DNA of 64,000 nucleotides from Acidobacteriota bacterium (GTDB lineage: Bacteria; Acidobacteriota; Terriglobia; Terriglobales; Acidobacteriaceae), in assembly GCA_003225175.1 (NCBI GenBank), contig QIBA01000028.1, forward strand, positions 97,944-161,943, read 5' to 3'. Numbering within the stretch: position 1 is the stretch's first letter; every line of letters begins with the position of its first letter. Shown in pieces: positions 59,744-64,000 of the stretch. The translations under genes were made by a program, and so were the position numbers. The notes below the pieces were generated by a model, which was given only the letters and a program-made list of their open reading frames with translations, was not told the DNA's origin and searched no databases.

Positions 59744-60208
59744 TTAAGACTTTCTCGCCGCCAAACGATCCGATTTGGTCGATCGATGCAACGCCCGGTC
59801 AATTTTGTTACTGCCAACCGTTGCTTTTTGTTCCACAACATCGAAGGCGCGAGCAACTTCGGCCGAGAGCTGCGTGAATTCCATCTCCAGTGCAGCTTTT
59901 TTTGGATTAATCACGACGTCCACAGGACGCGTGAGTCGTGCAAGATTCTGCGTGACTGCCGCTCGCACTCTACGCTTAATACGATTACGGACGACGGCTT
60001 TTCCCATTACCCGACCAACCGTGATCCCGACTCGACTGCTGCGTGGATTTCGCTCCGCTTCTCCCGACGTTTTAGGCTGTACAGTCTCTGGCTCCGTGCG
60101 CAGCAGATAAAACGCCGTAAGTGCCTGCGAAAAGTGGCGTTGTCCGCAGCGATACACGACTTCGAACTCGGCATGCTTGCGTAATCGATGCTCACTGGGA
60201 ATCGACAT
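59744..60208 (-). CDS. rnpA: Ribonuclease P protein component
   Basis: Basic protein cofactor of RNase P, which trims the 5' ends of tRNA precursors. The 154 residues include [35 protein letters not shown] and the signature [11 protein letters not shown]. The C-terminus extends about 25 residues beyond a typical RnpA and is rich in Arg and Ser. An ATG six codons upstream is also possible. It follows rpmH, separated by ~90 bases. Confidence 0.92.
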   Translation of the reverse strand: MSIPSEHRLRKHAEFEVVYRCGQRHFSQALTAFYLLRTEPETVQPKTSGEAERNPRSSRVGITVGRVMGKAVVRNRIKRRVRAAVTQNLARLTRPVDVVINPKKAALEMEFTQLSAEVARAFDVVEQKATVGSNKIDRALHRSTKSDRLAARKS

Positions 60209-60300
60209 CGGGCTTACATCCTCCACCGGGCCTCGCCCGGTTCACCTTCACAATCGTTTGGAGGATGATGTTGAGAGGGAAACGCGGTCAGAACTCGCGA

Positions 60301-60456
60301 TTACTCGCGGAATCCGGGTTTTACGGAAACCCGCTTGCGTCCTTTTGCGCGGCGACGGGACAGCACCGCCTGGCCCGACTTGGTCTTCATACGAGTCCGG
60401 AACCCGTGGGTCTTACTCCGCCTCCGGCGGTTGGGTTGAAATGTGCGCTTCGGCAT
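60301..60456 (-). CDS. rpmH: 50S ribosomal protein L34
   Basis: A very basic 51-residue ribosomal protein: [20 protein letters not shown], then the conserved region [20 protein letters not shown] and a short extension VSVKPGFRE past the family's usual ~45 residues. It heads the rpmH-rnpA-yidD-yidC cluster, which in many bacteria adjoins dnaA and the origin. Here the genes upstream (plus strand) are unrelated, and I found no clear DnaA-box cluster in the 200 bases ahead. Confidence 0.95.
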   Translation of the reverse strand: MPKRTFQPNRRRRSKTHGFRTRMKTKSGQAVLSRRRAKGRKRVSVKPGFRE

Positions 60457-60656
60457 CGAGCAATGCACTCCTGGCTAAAAATGTTTGCGCTGAGCAAACC
60501 TCAAGTATATCGGAGCAGTGCAGTCGCGGCAATTTGCGCGGAGCACTCGCTGGGAGCAGCGCATCTGTAGACTGGCGCTTTATAACTGTGACGAAATGGC
60601 GATCTGACTGATCAGGCTCGTGATTTCGAATAACATCTGAGCGCAAGGATGGACGT

Positions 60657-61034
60657 ATGGCTGCTCAAACGCAATTCCCTTATGACACTCGACTGAATGT
60701 CCTATACAAGCCCCTGGAACTAATCGACGAGAAGGCGCTTTCCGACGCAGCTCCGCATAAGTGGTATAACCAGACGCTCTGCCAGGTAAACGCGTCCGTA
60801 GTGAGAGTTGGAGTGGTCGAGGGCGAGTACCACTGGCACAAACATGACGACGATGACGAGTTCTTCTACGTCGTCGAAGGCAAGTTGCTTATCGATTTGG
60901 AAGAGCGCGTCGTGGAGCTCGCGCCACGTCAAGGATTCGTTGTACCAAAAGGCGTACTTCACCGAACGCGAGCACCGCAGCGCACCGTTATCCTGATGTT
61001 CGAGAACGCAGGGATTATTCCGACCGGGGACTGA
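60657..61034 (+). CDS. Cupin-domain protein
   Basis: A 125-residue single-domain beta-barrel. Metal-binding-type cupin motif 1 is seen in GEYHWHKHDDDDEFFYVVEG, and motif 2 in PRQGFVVPKGVLHRTRAP. It could be a small sugar-binding or metal-dependent enzyme; no substrate is evident. Start MAAQTQFPYDTRLNV with GCAAGGATGG ahead. It precedes a 22-bp tandem array and the ATP-grasp gene on the same strand, with ~350 bases between, so joint regulation is possible but not shown. Confidence 0.85.
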   Translation: MAAQTQFPYDTRLNVLYKPLELIDEKALSDAAPHKWYNQTLCQVNASVVRVGVVEGEYHWHKHDDDDEFFYVVEGKLLIDLEERVVELAPRQGFVVPKGVLHRTRAPQRTVILMFENAGIIPTGD

Positions 61035-61217
61035 CGCACTCGAGATTTGGCGAGTCATGTCTTGACAATCCACGGCTGTGTGGTAGCAGGGATTGTAGGC
61101 AGTCGAGGAAAAGATGTGAAATCGAGAGGTCCAATTCAGCTTCGAGTGTCGAATGTGAATGCGGGGTGCCCTGCAAGCGCCGATATAGTGGTTGATCGGG
61201 CAGACGGCGGCCAGCTC

Positions 61218-61327
61218 CACGGACGAGATGGCGTAACCCTGAGGAAAATTCGGGGTAACCCCGTGGAAAAGTCGGCGTTACCCCGTGGAAAACTTGGGGT
61301 TACCCCGTGGAATTCTCGGGGTATGAG
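61218..61327. repeat. 22-bp degenerate tandem array (five units)
   Basis: Five consecutive 22-base units ending mostly in GTAACCC or GTTACCC: CACGGACGAGATGGCGTAAC, TGAGGAAAATTCGGGGTAAC, then three units starting CGTGGAA. Junctions form GGGGTAACCCCG-like palindromes. The array ends 65 bases ahead of the ATP-grasp gene and sits in the 357-base space after the cupin gene; the rest of that space shows nothing I can identify. Too degenerate and without spacers, so not a CRISPR. Confidence 0.8.
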
Positions 61328-61391
61328 AGACCCCATCCAGGCGCTTTCGCGATGAAATAATCGTTAGTAAGCACGTCATTTGAAGGAATTT

Positions 61392-62381
61392 ATGGCAGCA
61401 CTGAAACAACCGATTGCGATTTATCACGAGCATCCGCACTGGTTTGAGCGGCTATTCGCCGAACTTGACAGGCGAGGAACACCCTACGAGCGCATTGACG
61501 CGACACGTCATCACTTCGACATTGAGCCGAACGGTAATCGGAAATATTCGCTGGTCTTTAACCGGATGAGCCCATCCGCCTACACGCGCGGTCACGGACA
61601 CGGGATTTATTACACGGTCAGCTATCTCGAGCACCTGGAGCGTCTGGGGACACGCGTCATTAACGGCGCGCGCGGCTTTCGATATGAGATCTCAAAAGCC
61701 TCCCAGCTATCGTTATTGCACTCGCTTGGATTGCCTTACCCGCGAGCACGCGTGATCAATCATCCGCAGGAAGCTTCAGCCGCAGCTCAGGGGTTTCGTT
61801 TTCCCATCATCGTGAAGCCGAACGTTGGCGGCAGCGGCAAAGGCATCGTGCGCTTTGATACTCCGCAGGCGCTCGAACAGGCTTCCCGTAATGGGCAGTT
61901 CTCGTTGGGACTCGACAACACAGCTCTAGTGCAGGAGTTCATTCCGGCGCGCGACGGACACATCACGCGCGTCGAAGTTGTCGGCGGCAAGTATCTTTAT
62001 GGAATCAACGTATATATCACCGGAGAGACCTTCGATCTCTGTCCTGCCGACATCTGCAAGACCACGGGCGGCGTGGAGCTGAATCTCGCAACTTGCGCCG
62101 TCGAAGCTCCCAAAGCGGGACTGCGCGTCGAGGGCTACACGCCACCGCCGCAGGTAATCCAGGACGTCGAGCGCATCATGCAGACTGCAGGCATCGACGT
62201 AGGCGGCATCGAGTATGTGACCGACGACCGCGATGGCCAGCTCTATTACTACGACATCAACGCGCTGTCGAACTTCGTCTCTGACGGACCGCGAGTGATC
62301 GGCTTCGATCCCTTTGTGAAACTGGTCGATTATCTCGAAGCCGAAGCCCAGAAATCCGCGCAGAAGGAGGCGGTAGCGTAA
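61392..62381 (+). CDS. ATP-grasp ligase (RimK-like)
   Basis: A 329-residue ATP-dependent carboxylate-amine ligase. The central and C-terminal ATP-grasp fold is visible: FPIIVKPNVGGSGKGIVRF (phosphate loop), ALVQEFIPARDGHITRVEVV, and metal-ligand segments GGIEYVTDDRDGQLYYYDIN and ALSNFVSDG. The N-terminal domain starts with AIYHEHPHWFERLFAELDRR. It probably joins an amino acid or small amine to an acid, but the substrate is unknown. The ATG follows AAGGAATTT. Its stop overlaps the start of the monooxygenase gene (TAATG), which shows coupled translation and implies a joint pathway. Confidence 0.87.
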   Translation: MAALKQPIAIYHEHPHWFERLFAELDRRGTPYERIDATRHHFDIEPNGNRKYSLVFNRMSPSAYTRGHGHGIYYTVSYLEHLERLGTRVINGARGFRYEISKASQLSLLHSLGLPYPRARVINHPQEASAAAQGFRFPIIVKPNVGGSGKGIVRFDTPQALEQASRNGQFSLGLDNTALVQEFIPARDGHITRVEVVGGKYLYGINVYITGETFDLCPADICKTTGGVELNLATCAVEAPKAGLRVEGYTPPPQVIQDVERIMQTAGIDVGGIEYVTDDRDGQLYYYDINALSNFVSDGPRVIGFDPFVKLVDYLEAEAQKSAQKEAVA

Positions 62382-63351
62382 TGCGACACGGATATTGGCT
62401 TCCCGTTTTTGGCGGATGGCTGCGCAACGTAGACGACGAGAGCATGCAGCCGACGTGGGAATACGTCAGCAAACTGGCGCGACGTAGCGAGCAGATTGGC
62501 TACAGTCTGACGCTGATCGCTGAGCTCAATCTCAACGACATCAAAGGCGTGGACGCGCCGGCGCTCGATGCCTGGTCCACAGCCGCCGCGCTCGCTGCGG
62601 TCACGAAAGAACTGGAGTTGATGGTCGCGGTCCGGCCAACATTTCATCTGCCGGCGCTGCTGGCGAAGCAAGCAGCCAACATCGATCACATTAGTAACGG
62701 CCGGGTCTCGTTGAATGTCGTGTCGTCCTGGTGGGCAGAAGAGGCGCGCAAGTTCGGGGTTCATTTCGAGCAGCACGACGACCGCTACGCGCGTACCTCG
62801 GAGTGGCTCGACATCGTCGACACCGCCTGGAAGCAGGATCACTTTTCCTATTCCGGGAAATACTACTCGGTCGCTGACACCGTCGTGCAGATCCGCCAGA
62901 CCGGATTCGGGAAAAGATCAACGATCTCGCCGCACGTCGAGAGAAATTCGGGCTCGGTCCCATGAAGTATGGTGTTGCGGCTTATGCCATCGTGCGCGAC
63001 AGCGAAGCTGAAGCGCAGCGCGAGCTGGCCCGCATCACAGATGTGAAACAGAGCGCCGCCGGATACGGAAACTATCAGCAGTGGCTGGCCAACACCCAGC
63101 TTGAGCAGCGCGTCTCGCTCGAGGACTATTCAGTCTCAAATCGGGGACTACGCTCAGGACTCGTGGGCACGCCTGAACAAGTGCGCGAGCGCGTCGCAGA
63201 GTTCGAAGATGCGGGAGCCGACCTGCTGCTCCTGCAATTCAGTCCACAGCTGGAAGAGATGGAGCGGTTCGCCGCGCAGGTGATTGGGAATTCAGCTGCC
63301 AGCTTCCAGCTGCCAGCGTCCAGCGAGACTGTGGCTCGGGCGGTGAGTTAG
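62381..63351 (+). pseudogene. Broken LLM-class flavin-dependent monooxygenase (SfnG-like), internal deletion with frameshift
   Basis: Luciferase-like monooxygenase using reduced FMN. The first frame (62381-62965) gives MRHGYWLPVFGGWLRNVDDE through GKYYSVADTVVQ, then junk and a TGA. In the +1 frame the family continues as DPPDRIREKINDLAARREKF (from 62890) and then MKYGVAAYAIVRDSEAEAQR to 63351. The missing piece between VADTVVQ and DPPD would normally be ~30-45 residues (the YAGGESE and CDAYVMHG region). So a deletion near 62889/62890 removed it and shifted the frame. The N-terminus matches dimethyl-sulfone monooxygenases. Its ATG overlaps the ATP-grasp stop, with AAGGAGG ahead. Confidence 0.85.
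63295..63324. repeat. Heptad-repeat tract at the 3' end of the broken monooxygenase
   Basis: GCTGCCA, GCTTCCA, GCTGCCA, GCGTCCA, GC: four heptads of the GCNNYNR family. They are translated in the distal fragment as AASFQLPASS, nine codons before its TAG. No inverted arm is present. Confidence 0.75.
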
Positions 63352-63542
63352 GCAGCCCAAGAGCATGGACCACAACTTGTTCAGGAATTCACGTAACCTA
63401 TTGAATTCGCAGCATCTAACCTCTAGGCGGGCAAGCCTTCAGGCCGTATAATCGCGGCTTACCTTTCCTCCTCTCGCTCGTCTATCGGAATGCAAGCACG
63501 GGATTTAGCCCAATCGCGCAGGCCGATAAACCAGGAGAAGAA

Positions 63543-64000
63543 ATGCCAAGTCTAGCCGCAGTGGCGGGCGGCCAAATCGCCCTCGGCTGTGATACACGCA
63601 TGGCGACCGCAGGTCAGGCGCGGGGAGTGAAGGCTAGAGAGGACAGCTCTGTCTCGACCGCGATTGCGGCGAGCGGTCCCATGGTGAGCCACACCCTCAA
63701 CCGCGTCAACGATGCCGACCTCATACGCGAAGCGCAGCGCGGCTCGCGCACTGCGTTCGAAGAGCTCGTGCGTCAGTACGACCAGGCGGTGTTGCGGCTC
63801 GCGTTGCATCTGACCGGCTCTGAGGCTGAGGCCCAGGACATCTACCAGGAAGCATTTCTTAAGGCCTATCGTCATCTCGGCAATTTCCGCTTCGAGTGCT
63901 CCTTCTACACCTGGATGTACCGCATCGTGACAAATCTCTGTCTCGATCATTTGCGCAAGAAAAAAACGCGGCGCGAAGATTCGCCTGTCATGGTCGATGC
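63543..64000 (+). CDS. RNA polymerase ECF-type sigma factor (3' end outside window)
   Basis: Alternative sigma factor of the sigma-70/RpoE type. After an N-terminal part of ~60 residues without clear domain (MPSLAAVAGGQIALGC), region 2 is readable: DADLIREAQRGSRTAFEELV, LTGSEAEAQDIYQEAFLKAY and RFECSFYTWMYRIVTNLCLD, then HLRKKKTRRE. Region 4 is beyond the edge. The start ATG is preceded by CCAGGAGAAGAA. A TATAAT lies ~90 bases upstream (63447-63452) without a good -35. An adjoining anti-sigma gene would be outside the window. Confidence 0.9.
   Translation, partial: MPSLAAVAGGQIALGCDTRMATAGQARGVKAREDSSVSTAIAASGPMVSHTLNRVNDADLIREAQRGSRTAFEELVRQYDQAVLRLALHLTGSEAEAQDIYQEAFLKAYRHLGNFRFECSFYTWMYRIVTNLCLDHLRKKKTRREDSPVMVD

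Noticed and set aside
60457..60656. Replication origin next to rpmH
   Set aside because: No TTATCCACA-type DnaA boxes or AT-rich unwinding element could be seen.
61218..61327. CRISPR array
   Set aside because: The 22-base units follow one another directly without unique spacers and are degenerate; no cas genes are present.
61136..61336. Minus-strand peptide with repeated motifs
   Set aside because: Its apparent repeats simply reflect the 22-bp DNA tandem array; no ribosome binding site or conservation is evident.

Overview
The window is a chromosomal segment of a moderately GC-rich Gram-negative-type bacterium. It is most likely a member of the Acidobacteriota (class Terriglobia), although that placement is an inference from gene content and gene order and not from an alignment. 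Supporting it are a long S1 protein with an acidic N-terminus, a TPR plus FG-GAP plus ASPIC/UnbV giant secreted protein, a TPR protein fused to a carboxypeptidase-regulatory-like domain, a LysW-like zinc ribbon with a very acidic tail, and the mix of housekeeping clusters. There is no prophage, integrase, complete insertion sequence or CRISPR array.

Layout. 1-4831 (minus): pyruvate dehydrogenase/lipoate cluster in the order lpd, lipB, E1-alpha, E1-beta, interrupted by a decayed HicAB toxin-antitoxin pair. 5037-10852: a small membrane protein, hemB, an AAA ATPase, an NlpC/P60 hydrolase and a secreted metallo-beta-lactamase-fold enzyme. 11023-17436: a PcrA/UvrD helicase followed by several very small genes, a zinc-ribbon protein, an M28 peptidase and a rhomboid-like protein. 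17619-25635: the giant TPR/ASPIC protein, an acyl-CoA ligase, an esterase, a CPBP membrane protein and DNA polymerase IV. 25706-32956: an ABC-F ATPase, DoxX, DUF2461 and a CysM-Mec-CysO-MoeZ sulfur-carrier operon. 33145-38181: a BON-domain protein, an amidase and trpE-trpG. 38216-42582: an OB/HD exoribonuclease-like protein, a SurA-like isomerase and hemE-hemH. 42678-50051: rpsA, a HIT protein, beta-carbonic anhydrase, der and a DinG-type helicase. 50172-51308: queD-queE of 7-deazaguanine synthesis. 51586-57333: secreted proteins, tRNA-Ile(CAT) and a two-subunit 2-oxoacid:ferredoxin oxidoreductase. 57676-60456: the rpmH-rnpA-yidD-yidC cluster. 60657-64000: a cupin, an ATP-grasp ligase translationally coupled to a broken flavin-dependent monooxygenase, and the start of an ECF-type sigma factor.

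The main biology is central metabolism: PDH and 2-oxoacid oxidoreductase, haem (hemB, hemE, hemH), cysteine through a protein thiocarboxylate, tryptophan, and queuosine precursors. Translation, ribosome and membrane-insertion functions and DNA repair are also represented.

The most unusual signal is not a gene. The spaces between genes repeatedly contain degenerate tandem heptads of the form GCNNYNR (for example GCAATTA, GCGATTA, GCAATAA, GCTGTCG, GCACTCA). These are usually arranged as two inverted arms that could fold into one long hairpin, and several arms supply the stop codon of the neighbouring gene. A related octad version (ATCGGGTG, AGCTNCTR) occurs at other junctions and has run into the 3' end of cysO, where it adds a 26-residue tail after the functional Gly-Gly. 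Other repeats are REPIN-like inverted pairs, the TCATTCCGAGC element, a 221-bp inverted-repeat element and a 22-bp tandem array.
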